NCBI GenBank assembly: GCA_963728145.1
Contig: CAVSJA010000008.1
Span: 372,001 to 436,000 of the forward strand
DNA length: 64,000 bases
Direction of reading: 5' to 3'
DNA from: CAVSJA01 sp963728145
Lineage (GTDB): Bacteria > Bacteroidota > Bacteroidia > Chitinophagales > Chitinophagaceae
Shown here: positions 9,031 to 17,025 of the stretch, piece by piece
Layout of the letters: the number at the start of each line of letters is the position of its first letter
How positions within the stretch are numbered: the first letter of the stretch is position 1
Made by a program: the position numbers and the translations under genes
Notes under the pieces: model-generated
Databases searched by the model: none
Seen by the model: the letters and a program-made list of their open reading frames with translations, nothing else
What the model was told of the DNA's origin: nothing

Positions 9031-9659
9031 AAATCTTTTGCCTTATCTTTTTTCTTCGATTTATTCTTTTTCGTTTCCAGGCCATCTCCATTCGTTGCAG
9101 GAGACTTTTTCTCCTTCTCCTTTTCCTTTTCCTTCTTTTCTTTTTTCTTACTAAAATATCTTTCGTTCAGTACCTTGATATGATGACCCACATGTCCAGC
9201 TGTTACGAATCCAAGTCCTGCTACAGTGAATGTATTATTGCTAGCGATACCAGTTTGTTTTAATTGATCATCATTCAGGGATTCAAAAAACAAAGTATTC
9301 GCAGCGCGAAGCGTGAAGAATTCCTTCACAAGGTCATCCCATTTTCTTTCTCTTGCATTGGATGCTGCTGCCCAGATATTTTCATCAAAGCCTGGTTGAG
9401 GGGAAGGATCCTTGCGGGTAATCCAAAGTGCGCGAAATGCAAAAACTCTTTCTGTATCTACGACATGCTGCAATAACTCACGAACCGTCCATTTTCCTGG
9501 CGCATAAGCATAGTCATGCTTTTTGCGTGGAATGTTCTTCAGGATTTTCTTGAAAAGCTTTGTACTCTTCTTAAGCGCTTTTTGCAGGTCATCATCGCCT
9601 GCCTGGTCTACATATTTTTGATAATATTCGGGAACGCTGATTTCTTTGCGGGACACCAT
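9018..9659 (-). CDS. DinB family protein
   Basis: A 213-residue member of the DinB/YfiT-like putative metal-dependent four-helix family. The conserved histidine segments are LLQHVVDTERVFAFRALW and AGHVGHHIKVL, which normally bind a divalent metal; some members are thiol (bacillithiol) S-transferases. The family region ends near residue 170. The rest is a strongly charged Lys/Glu tail (many KEKEKE and KKNKSKKKDK words) that is unusual for the family and probably disordered. The gene ends against the AATAGGC repeat of the convergent gene. Its biological role is not determinable from context. Confidence 0.8.
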   Translation of the reverse strand: MVSRKEISVPEYYQKYVDQAGDDDLQKALKKSTKLFKKILKNIPRKKHDYAYAPGKWTVRELLQHVVDTERVFAFRALWITRKDPSPQPGFDENIWAAASNARERKWDDLVKEFFTLRAANTLFFESLNDDQLKQTGIASNNTFTVAGLGFVTAGHVGHHIKVLNERYFSKKKEKKEKEKEKEKKSPATNGDGLETKKNKSKKKDKAKDLTIA

Positions 9660-9687
9660 AGAAAATATTTCTCTAAAAGTAAATTAA

Positions 9688-9728
9688 AAAAGCGTCCCGT
9701 CCCGGCTCAGCCGGGACGGGACGCTTTT
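9688..9728 (-). terminator. Perfect 19-bp bidirectional terminator hairpin
   Basis: AAAAGCGTCCCGTCCCGGC (9688-9706) pairs perfectly with 9710-9728 around a TCA loop, with A/T tracts on both sides. It lies just past the subtilase stop (9749, minus strand) and ahead of the DinB gene. Confidence 0.85.
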
Positions 9729-9748
9729 AATATATTGTGCACTGCTTC

Positions 9749-11473
9749 TTAACCTTTCCTGTTCTTCAAGGTAGGCTTTGGCGCAGCTTTCTTTTCAATA
9801 GCCTGTCCTTCAGGCTGAAGCGTGGACGCGATCTTCGCGGCTTCATAAACGTTTATTACGCCTCCTGTTTGACTTAATTCATTCAAGGCTACCATTTCCT
9901 CAGTTCCAGGTTTTCTCACTTTTGTTGTGGGAACCTGTGCAGATTTCTCGATACAATATTTCAATTGTTGGGGAGTGAGGTACGGGAAATAGGACAACAG
10001 GACTGCTGCAGTACCAGCTACGACCGGGGAAGCCATACTTGTTCCCTGGGCCATATCATAGGTATTTCCACCCGGAACGGTAGAGTAGATGCGCACGCCT
10101 GGAGCGAATACATCGACTTCTTTCTTTCCGTAGTTGGAGAAATATGCTGTAAGTCCACCTGCTTTCTGATCACCACTTGCCCCGACAGTGATCCAGTTAC
10201 TTGCCTTCGTGCTGGAAACTATCATATTTGCATTGGGGAAATTATCAGTTGTATCAATATCTCTCGAATCATTACCTGCGGCATGTACCAATAATACGCC
10301 TTTGCTTTCGGCATACTTAACCGCGTCATCAACCCATTTCTTTTGTGGAGAAAAATCTTTTCCGAAACTCATGTTGATGATTTTTGCGCCATTATCAACA
10401 GCATAACGAATACCTAAAGCAATATCCTTGTCATGCTCATCACCGTCAGGAACGGCACGAATCATCATGATCTTTACATTATCTGCAACTCCATCAACTC
10501 CTACACCATTCTTGCGAACAGCGGCAATGATACCTGAAACGTGTGTACCATGGAATGGAGTTGTAGCCATCACATCAGGGTTGCCATAGAAACGATCATC
10601 GATATCGGATTCATTGTCTCCGGTGATCTCTGCACGAAAATCTTTTGGCGCTTTGCTGCGAGCTTCTTCCTTGGCTGTGGCTTTTCTTTCTTCAGAATTT
10701 ACATACTCTTCAAAACCTTCCATGAATTCTTTATTGGTAACCTCCATCATTTTGTTTGCCTGGAAGAGATACATCAATGCATCTTTGGCTCTTTTATCCT
10801 GTGGAGTAGTTGGGTCAAATTTTTCGAGATCATTGCCAGTAAAGATCTCTTTACCCATTGCTTTGCGAAGCACGCTGTCATTCTTTTTTGAAGCATTCAA
10901 CGCTCTTCTGGCCATCAACAGATCGAGGCTTTCCAATCCTTCTGCATCGCCTTCGATTTTCTTTTTGCTTTTAACCCACATTTCATACTCACCCTTTTCT
11001 TCTTCAGAAAATGTAGCGGGGTCTATTTTCTTGCCTTCGTATTTTTCTTTGTATTTATGATAAACCCTTGCGCCTTCATACGAATCGCGAGTTACATTCT
11101 TTCCGTCTTTACCACCGATGAAATTCCATCCGAAAACATCATCCACATAACCATTCTTATCATCGTCGATTTTATTTCCAGGAATTTCACCCGGATTACG
11201 CCATAATACTTCTTTTAAATCTTCATGAAGCGTATCAACTCCTGAATCGATCACGGCAACGATTACCTGCTTTCCTTTAAGGTTTTTTGATTTGATGAAA
11301 TCGTAGGCTTTTTGAAGACTGATACCGTGGTAACCGTCTTTTTCCTTATCTAAAAGATGCCAGCCCTTTGGTACATCCCCTTTTCCCTGTCCCTCTTCCT
11401 GCTGGGCCATCAATACAGCCGGTCCTGCGACGAGGAGTAGAACAGCCAATATCGCTTTAACAGTTTGCTTCAT
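9749..11473 (-). CDS. S8 family serine peptidase (subtilase)
   Basis: Secreted or periplasmic subtilisin-like protease, 574 residues with the start at 11473 (MKQTVKAILAVLLLV), which directly precedes a signal peptide ending about LMAQQ. The catalytic triad is complete: Asp76 in VIAVIDSGVDT, His in FHGTHVSGIIAAV (about residue 310) and Ser in GTSMASPVVAGTAA (about residue 485). The oxyanion Asn is in LLVHAAGND. The distance from Asp to His is about 230 residues against roughly 35 in classical subtilisins. The extra part (about 130-300) is Lys/Glu-rich and helical. This insertion is seen in Bacteroidota subtilases. No separate C-terminal sorting domain is visible. It is followed by a strong terminator, so it forms its own unit. 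Confidence 0.9.
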   Translation of the reverse strand: MKQTVKAILAVLLLVAGPAVLMAQQEEGQGKGDVPKGWHLLDKEKDGYHGISLQKAYDFIKSKNLKGKQVIVAVIDSGVDTLHEDLKEVLWRNPGEIPGNKIDDDKNGYVDDVFGWNFIGGKDGKNVTRDSYEGARVYHKYKEKYEGKKIDPATFSEEEKGEYEMWVKSKKKIEGDAEGLESLDLLMARRALNASKKNDSVLRKAMGKEIFTGNDLEKFDPTTPQDKRAKDALMYLFQANKMMEVTNKEFMEGFEEYVNSEERKATAKEEARSKAPKDFRAEITGDNESDIDDRFYGNPDVMATTPFHGTHVSGIIAAVRKNGVGVDGVADNVKIMMIRAVPDGDEHDKDIALGIRYAVDNGAKIINMSFGKDFSPQKKWVDDAVKYAESKGVLLVHAAGNDSRDIDTTDNFPNANMIVSSTKASNWITVGASGDQKAGGLTAYFSNYGKKEVDVFAPGVRIYSTVPGGNTYDMAQGTSMASPVVAGTAAVLLSYFPYLTPQQLKYCIEKSAQVPTTKVRKPGTEEMVALNELSQTGGVINVYEAAKIASTLQPEGQAIEKKAAPKPTLKNRKG

Positions 11474-11743
11474 GTATTTTACTTGTTTAGTGCAAAAATT
11501 AGATGCCAACAGGTTGTGGTTCGTTGTTTCAAAGCCGCAAATATCCTCTTTTTTGGGGTTTCTTAACCTTTATTATCCCCATAATTATTCCCACATAGTT
11601 AACGGAATCCAAAATTCTTCCATGGGGGATTACGGAGGTGGCTGCTACGCAGGGCGCGGAGGACGCGGAATCTATTTAATTTATAATGGATATCCCGCGC
11701 TCTACGAGCCATTTCAATGCATGGTGCTCTGTTGATATAGCGA

Positions 11744-13252
11744 TTACTGATCAAGTTTCAGTTCTACTCTTCGGTTTTTAGCTCTGGCTTCTTCTGTATT
11801 GTTTTCGTCGATGGGTTGGCTTGACCCAAATCCTTTAGCATTAAGTCTTTCCGCGGCTATTCCCTGGCGTACCATGAATGCCTTCACTGAATTTGCTCTC
11901 TTCTGTGACAGACTAATATTAAATGATTCTTTTCCGGTATTGTCAGTATGTCCTTCGATCGTCAGATTGAAGTTTGGATTGTTCTTCATGATCTCGACAA
12001 CCTGCATCAGCGGCGCATTGGACTGTGGAGACAAACGGTCACTTCCCATCGCAAACAGAATGTTTTGCGCTACAAAATTTACTTTCTCTACTATTTCCTG
12101 TTTGATCTCGGGACAACCATTATTCTCCTTTGTACCTGCTTCGTTCACACATTTATCTTCTTTATCATTTACGCCATCACCATCCGTATCTGGAATTGGA
12201 CATCCGTTGTATTCCGCAACTCCAACCTTATCTACGCAAGAATCCTGTTCATCGTTTACTCCATCCCCATCTTTATCGGGAACAGGACATCCCTCATATT
12301 TTATCTTTCCTTCAACAAGCGGACACTTGTCTTCATCATCATTGATTCCGTCCTTATCACTATCCGGTACAGGACATCCCAGCCATTTTGCAGTACCGGC
12401 AAGGTCGGGACATTTATCATCTTTATCGGCGAGGCCGTCGGCGTCTTTATCAGGGCATCCGTTTGTCGAAGCAGAACCGGCGAGATCAGGACAAGCATCA
12501 ACATTATCCGTAACACCATCGTGATCTTTATCCTTTGGTTTTGCTACAGGTAATGCTGTGCTATTTAACCATACACCTACGCTAAAGCCGATTACCTGGT
12601 GTTTGAAAGTACCGTTGTAAGGTGCATTGTAAAAATTCTTCAAACCCTGGCTGATATATCCCGTAAGAAATACTTTTCCAAGATCGAATCCTGCACGCAC
12701 ATTCAAACCGAAGTCAACCGTCGTCACTTTTCCGGTTTCATCACCTACTCCGATATCGATCTCTTCGGTGGTGAATTTATTATTCGAATAGGCTCTTGAT
12801 TCAACAGAGTGTTTTCCTGAAAAATACAATCCGACATAAGGACCTGCGCTGACCATAAATTTCACTTTCTTACTGATGTTTACTCTGTAAGAAAAATTCA
12901 AAGGGATCTCCATGTAGTTAGTGAAGTAATTCACTTTTACAAAGGCCGTATCAGTTGCTAATGCTTTTGCGGTATCATAAACCTCAGAATACTTTCTTCC
13001 TTTACCGGAAAAATAGATTCCAGGTTGGAAATACATGTCACCTTTTGAATTCAATGGAATATCGAGCAGCACACCGAGGTGAAAGCTTCCGCGCTTCAAA
13101 TAATTATTCTTTGTACTGCTATCCCATCCAGGGATATCATTTTTTTCAATTATAGTTGTTGATTGTGGGCCACCAATAATTCCCATTCGCACCTGGCCCT
13201 GCGAAAATATAAATGCAAATAAAGTGAGGATCAGCGTAGAGGTTCGTTTCAT
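11744..13252 (-). CDS. OmpA family protein with thrombospondin type-3 repeats
   Basis: Outer-membrane protein of 502 residues. It has a signal peptide (about 1-19, ending SQGQ), a PorT-like beta-barrel domain (about 20-230), five calcium-binding thrombospondin type-3 repeats (about 240-375, e.g. DKDHDGVTDNVDACPD) and a C-terminal OmpA peptidoglycan-binding domain (about 390-502) with NILFAMGSDRLSP, TIEGHTDNTGKE and SLSQKRANSVKAFM. It probably anchors the outer membrane to the wall. It is preceded and followed by intergenic repeats and seems monocistronic. The roughly 230 bases downstream (11510-11743) up to the subtilase hold no gene I can support. Confidence 0.93.
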   Translation of the reverse strand: MKRTSTLILTLFAFIFSQGQVRMGIIGGPQSTTIIEKNDIPGWDSSTKNNYLKRGSFHLGVLLDIPLNSKGDMYFQPGIYFSGKGRKYSEVYDTAKALATDTAFVKVNYFTNYMEIPLNFSYRVNISKKVKFMVSAGPYVGLYFSGKHSVESRAYSNNKFTTEEIDIGVGDETGKVTTVDFGLNVRAGFDLGKVFLTGYISQGLKNFYNAPYNGTFKHQVIGFSVGVWLNSTALPVAKPKDKDHDGVTDNVDACPDLAGSASTNGCPDKDADGLADKDDKCPDLAGTAKWLGCPVPDSDKDGINDDEDKCPLVEGKIKYEGCPVPDKDGDGVNDEQDSCVDKVGVAEYNGCPIPDTDGDGVNDKEDKCVNEAGTKENNGCPEIKQEIVEKVNFVAQNILFAMGSDRLSPQSNAPLMQVVEIMKNNPNFNLTIEGHTDNTGKESFNISLSQKRANSVKAFMVRQGIAAERLNAKGFGSSQPIDENNTEEARAKNRRVELKLDQ

Positions 13253-13303
13253 AGAAATGGACTTTCCTGGTACTTGAACGTTTTAGATGCCGTAATATTT
13301 CAT

Positions 13304-13397
13304 GGGTTGACAAGGTTGATACGGTTGACGTGGTTGACAACGAACAAGCCCATTGTCAACCCTGTCAACCCTGTCAACCCTGTCAACCGTATCAACT
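13304..13397. repeat. GTTGACAAG/CTTGTCAAC inverted tandem repeat
   Basis: Left arm: four GGTTGAYNN units (13304-13339). Right arm: four TGTCAACCC units (13354-13397). It lies between OmpA and the aldehyde dehydrogenase, and the right arm runs into the TAA stop of the dehydrogenase (minus strand TAAGTTGATACGGTTGAC). Confidence 0.9.
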
Positions 13398-14920
13398 TAA
13401 ATATCAAACCTAATGCCCTGAGCTAAGGGTAATTGTGTAGAATAATTAATCGTGTTCGTTTGGCGGCGCATGTAGACTTTCCAGGCGTCGCTGCCGCTTT
13501 CGCGGCCGCCACCAGTGTCTTTTTCACCTCCGAATGCCCCGCCGATTTCAGCTCCGGATGTGCCGATATTCACGTTGGCAATGCCGCAATCGCTCCCGGC
13601 ATGGGAAAGGAATTTTTCCGCTTCGCGAAGATTCAATGTCATGATGGAAGAGGAGAGACCTTGCGGAACATTATTCTGGATTTGTATGGCGTCTTCGATC
13701 GAAGAATAAGGCATGATGTACAGGATCGGTGCAAAGGTTTCATGCTGAACAATGGTAGCATCGGGTTTTACTTCGGCAACGCATGGCTTCACATAACATC
13801 CGCTTTCAAATCCATCGCCTTCCAGCACTCCACCCTCAACAATAAATTTTCCGCCTTGTTTAATGCAGGTGCTGATCGATTCATTGTACATTTTTACAGC
13901 ATCCCTATCGATAAGCGGGCCGATATGGTTGTTTTCATCTAATGGATTTCCAATTTTTAATTGACGATATCCAGCAATAATTTTTTCTTTCACTTTGTCA
14001 TATACTTCTTGCTGTACAATCAACCTGCGTGTGCTTGTGCACCTTTGACCTGCTGTTCCAACTGCTCCAAACAAAGATCCTCTAATCGCAATATCGAGAT
14101 CAGCATCTTTCGAAATGATGATTGCATTATTTCCTCCGAGCTCCAGCAATGCACGACCTAATCTTTTACCAACCGCAGCACCAACGGCTTTACCCATGCG
14201 GGTTGACCCGGTTGCTGAAACAAGTGGGATTCGCGGATCATCAGCGATCCATTCGCCAACTTCACGTCCCCCTACCAAAAGGCCTGATACACCTTCCGGC
14301 ACATTATTCTTTGCGAAAACTTCTGCAACAATATTTTGACAGGCTACCGCGCATAACGGAGTTTTCTCCGAAGGTTTCCATACACAAACGTCGCCGCAAA
14401 CCCAACCCAGCATGCTATTCCAGCTCCAGACTGCAACCGGAAAATTAAATGCGGATATGATCCCAACAATTCCCAAAGGATGATATTGTTCGTACATCCG
14501 GTGGGAGGGACGTTCGCTATGCATTGTTAAGCCATGTAGCTGCCGGGAAAGCCCAACCGCAAAATCGCAGATGTCGATCATTTCCTGCACTTCACCATAA
14601 CCTTCCTGTAAACTCTTTCCCATTTCATAGGATACCAATTTGCCTAAGGGTTCTTTATACTTCCGCAACGCTTCGCCAACCTGTCGCACTACTTCACCCC
14701 GTTTCGGAGCGGGCCATTCGCGCCATGCCATGAAAGCTTCCTGCGCCTTTTGAATTACCGATTCATAATTTTTACTATCCGCGCCATTCACTGCAGCGAT
14801 TAGCTTTCCATCCACAGGAGAGAATGATTCGATTTTTTCTCCTTTTGCATCAATCCATTTTGTGCCTGTACCTACTCCACTGTTAAGCGGTCTGATCCGC
14901 AAACTTTCCAGGAAATCCAT
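13397..14920 (-). CDS. Aldehyde dehydrogenase, ALDH7/aminoadipate-semialdehyde type
   Basis: NAD(P)-dependent aldehyde dehydrogenase of 507 residues, full length. Motifs: cofactor and substrate region FNFPVAVWSWNSMLGWVCGD, NAD-binding SATGSTRMGKAVG, the general base Glu in LELGGNNA and the catalytic Cys in AGQRCTSTRRL. The GQRCTSTRR context and the N-terminal FSPVDGKLIAAV are typical of the antiquitin/ALDH7 branch (alpha-aminoadipate semialdehyde dehydrogenase in lysine breakdown, or related piperideine-6-carboxylate dehydrogenases). No other lysine-degradation gene is nearby, so the pathway is inferred from family only. Upstream and downstream are repeat-filled gaps. Confidence 0.88.
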   Translation of the reverse strand: MDFLESLRIRPLNSGVGTGTKWIDAKGEKIESFSPVDGKLIAAVNGADSKNYESVIQKAQEAFMAWREWPAPKRGEVVRQVGEALRKYKEPLGKLVSYEMGKSLQEGYGEVQEMIDICDFAVGLSRQLHGLTMHSERPSHRMYEQYHPLGIVGIISAFNFPVAVWSWNSMLGWVCGDVCVWKPSEKTPLCAVACQNIVAEVFAKNNVPEGVSGLLVGGREVGEWIADDPRIPLVSATGSTRMGKAVGAAVGKRLGRALLELGGNNAIIISKDADLDIAIRGSLFGAVGTAGQRCTSTRRLIVQQEVYDKVKEKIIAGYRQLKIGNPLDENNHIGPLIDRDAVKMYNESISTCIKQGGKFIVEGGVLEGDGFESGCYVKPCVAEVKPDATIVQHETFAPILYIMPYSSIEDAIQIQNNVPQGLSSSIMTLNLREAEKFLSHAGSDCGIANVNIGTSGAEIGGAFGGEKDTGGGRESGSDAWKVYMRRQTNTINYSTQLPLAQGIRFDI

Positions 14921-14954
14921 AGTTAATTATTAAGAATGCAAATTTAAGTGAGAA

Positions 14955-15151
14955 AGTCGGGAGTCGGGAGTCGGGAGTCAGGAGTCAGGAGTCAATAATC
15001 AATAATCAATAATTAATAATCAATAATTAATAATCAATAATTCTTATGGCATGAGGTTGCTCGTGCTCAATTAGCGCGCTAAGCATCGAACAATTATTGA
15101 TTATTAATTATTGATTGAACTCCTGACTCCCGACTCCCGACTCCCGACTCA
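14955..15151. repeat. Large nested palindrome of GTCGGGA and AATAATC repeats
   Basis: Outer arms: GAGTCGGGAGTCGGGAGTC (14955-14993) against GACTCCCGACTCCCGACTC (15121-15150). Inner arms: AATAATC/AATAATT units (14994-15042) against GATTATTAATTATTG (15091-15115). The innermost loop is about 45 bases. The right end includes the TGA stop of panB (minus strand TATTGAGTCGGGAG). Two different unit types are stacked in mirror order. Confidence 0.93.
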
Positions 15152-15964
15152 ATACTGTTCCGAGTCGCTAGGGAAGCTCTTGCTTTTAACATCTCCGATA
15201 TATTTCTTTACTGCTCCCATCACCTGATCATGAAGATTGAGATATTGACGTAAAAATCTTGGTTTGAATTCTGTATTTATTCCAAGCATATCATGCATTA
15301 CCAATACCTGCCCGTCGCAATGCTTGCCAGCACCAATGCCAATGGTTGGAATATCGATGCTTTCTGAAACTTCCTTTGCCAATTGTGCCGGGATCTTTTC
15401 CAAAACAATTCCAAAGCATCCGGCTTTTTCTAAAAGCTTTGCATCCTTTCTCAGTTTATTCGCTTCCTCTTGTTCCTTTGCGCGAACTGTATATGTTCCG
15501 AATTTATAGATTGATTGTGGTGTTAAACCCAAATGGCCCATAACTGGAATTCCTGCGGCGACAATTCTGTTAATGGATTCCAGCACTTCTTCTCCACCTT
15601 CGAGTTTCACCGCATGCGCACCTGTTTCCTTCATGATCCGCACGGCTGAAGCAAGCGCTTCGATTGAATTCGACTGATAAGCCCCAAAGGGAAGATCAAC
15701 TACAACAAGAGCGCGGTTACTGCCACGAATAACCGAGGATGCGTGGTAGATCATTTGGTCCAGTGTAATGGGCAATGTGGTTTCATGCCCTGCCATTACA
15801 TTCGAAGCGGAATCGCCAACAAGAATTACATCAACACCTGCAGCATCAAATATCCTTGCAAATGAAAAATCATAAGCAGTGATCATTGAGATTTTCTCAC
15901 CGGCTTGTTTTAATTTCTGTAAAGTGTTCGTCGTGATTTTCTTGATCTCCTTTTGAGTTGACAT
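15149..15964 (-). CDS. panB: 3-methyl-2-oxobutanoate hydroxymethyltransferase
   Basis: First committed step of pantothenate (coenzyme A) synthesis: transfers a hydroxymethyl group from 5,10-methylene-THF to 2-oxoisovalerate. 271 residues, normal length. Seen motifs: ITAYDFSFARIFDAAGVD, VGDSASNVMAGHETTLP (metal ligand Asp-Ser), LEGGEEV (catalytic/metal Glu), VMGHLGLTPQS and IPTIGIGAGKHCDGQVLV. PanC and PanD are not in the window. The N-terminus (STQKEIKKITTNTL) is normal for the family. The stop codon is supplied by the GTCGGGA repeat. Confidence 0.96.
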   Translation of the reverse strand: MSTQKEIKKITTNTLQKLKQAGEKISMITAYDFSFARIFDAAGVDVILVGDSASNVMAGHETTLPITLDQMIYHASSVIRGSNRALVVVDLPFGAYQSNSIEALASAVRIMKETGAHAVKLEGGEEVLESINRIVAAGIPVMGHLGLTPQSIYKFGTYTVRAKEQEEANKLRKDAKLLEKAGCFGIVLEKIPAQLAKEVSESIDIPTIGIGAGKHCDGQVLVMHDMLGINTEFKPRFLRQYLNLHDQVMGAVKKYIGDVKSKSFPSDSEQY

Positions 15965-16005
15965 TCAGGGAATGTTTTTGAGGCATGCAATGTAGTGAAT
16001 ATTGG

Positions 16006-16113
16006 GTGATTGGTTGGTTGGTTGGTTGGTTCTTTGGGTTGGTGAATTTAATAAAGTTAAAAAAGCGGTTTTTCCCCAGTCAACCAATCAACCAATTAAC
16101 CAATCAACCTATT
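16006..16113. repeat. TTGGTTGGTTGG / CAACCAATCAACC inverted repeat
   Basis: Left arm of GGTTGGTTGG units (16006-16043) and right arm of AACCAATC units (16079-16113). The right arm ends at the TAG stop of ppx (minus strand TAGGTTGATTGG). It sits between panB and ppx, both on the minus strand. Confidence 0.88.
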
Positions 16114-17005
16114 TAACTACCGCTTCATGCGTGAGTTCCTCGTAAAGGTGCTGAATCAACCCATCCGCCAATCCGATCTTGGGTACCAGGATCTCCAACG
16201 TATTTGCCCAACGCATTACGTTGATGTATATGAGTAGGGCTGGTACAATTACATCGGCACGGTCTTCGCGAAGATGATAGAGGCGGATACGCTCTTTCAC
16301 TGAAAAACTGCTGAATTCCTTGTAATAGTCCTTCAACAATTCTATATGGAGTGGTTTTCCTTCTTTTCGTTTTGAAATGGAAAAGATCTTATTGATATTA
16401 CCACCAGATCCAATTGCAAAGAGATCGTCAGTATGTCCTTTTGTTTCTTTCTTAATGAAATCCTTCATCTCATCCCACTGCTCTTCCTTTACCTGGTTTT
16501 TCAATAGCCGGATTGTTCCGATATTAAATGATTTTTGAAACCTCAATTTCCCATCAGCGAAAAAAGTGAGCTCAGTACTACCACCACCCACATCAATATA
16601 GAGATAGGAATGATCCTTAGCCAGGTGTTCGGCAATATGATTCTCGTAAATGAGTGTTGCTTCAAAATCACCGGTGATCACTTCGATTTCAATTCCTGTC
16701 TCTCTTTTTACTCTTTCTATGATATGATTCGCATTTACTGCATCGCGCATTGCTGAAGTGGCGCAGGCTTTGAGATGCTTCACACCATAGGCTTCCAGCA
16801 AATGCCGGTAAGCCTTCATCGTGTTCATGATCATCTCTTCTTTTACGGGGGAGATTTCTTTAAAATCAAATACATCAAAGCCCAGGCGCAGGGGAACGCG
16901 CACAAGGTTGATCTTTTGGAATTGTGGACCATTTTCTGTAGGAATAACGTCGGAGATCAATAGTCTTGCCGCGTTACTTCCAATGTCAATTGCCGCCAGC
17001 CGCAT
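16109..17005 (-). CDS. Exopolyphosphatase (Ppx/GppA family)
   Basis: Actin-fold phosphatase that removes terminal phosphates from polyphosphate or pppGpp, 298 residues, the short two-domain form. The ATP-binding-type loops are AAIDIGSNAARLLISD (residues 4-19) and YIDVGGGSTELT (about 136-147), with the catalytic Glu in VITGDFEATLIYE. C-terminal HD-like extensions of the long Ppx are absent. The gene starts 20 bases after the end of ppk1, so the pair forms an operon for making and breaking polyphosphate. Whether it prefers polyP or pppGpp cannot be read from sequence. Confidence 0.9.
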   Translation of the reverse strand: MRLAAIDIGSNAARLLISDVIPTENGPQFQKINLVRVPLRLGFDVFDFKEISPVKEEMIMNTMKAYRHLLEAYGVKHLKACATSAMRDAVNANHIIERVKRETGIEIEVITGDFEATLIYENHIAEHLAKDHSYLYIDVGGGSTELTFFADGKLRFQKSFNIGTIRLLKNQVKEEQWDEMKDFIKKETKGHTDDLFAIGSGGNINKIFSISKRKEGKPLHIELLKDYYKEFSSFSVKERIRLYHLREDRADVIVPALLIYINVMRWANTLEILVPKIGLADGLIQHLYEELTHEAVVK

Positions 17006-17025
17006 GGGTTAGTCATTTTCCTCGC

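Noticed and set aside
11510..11743. A small gene in the gap between the subtilase and OmpA
   Set aside because: The only open frame there has no start context, no recognisable sequence and overlaps the subtilase start.
11799..12524. Long open frame on the plus strand opposite the OmpA gene
   Set aside because: It is the complement of the repetitive thrombospondin type-3 coding region, with low-complexity Ser/Pro/Leu content and no family resemblance.
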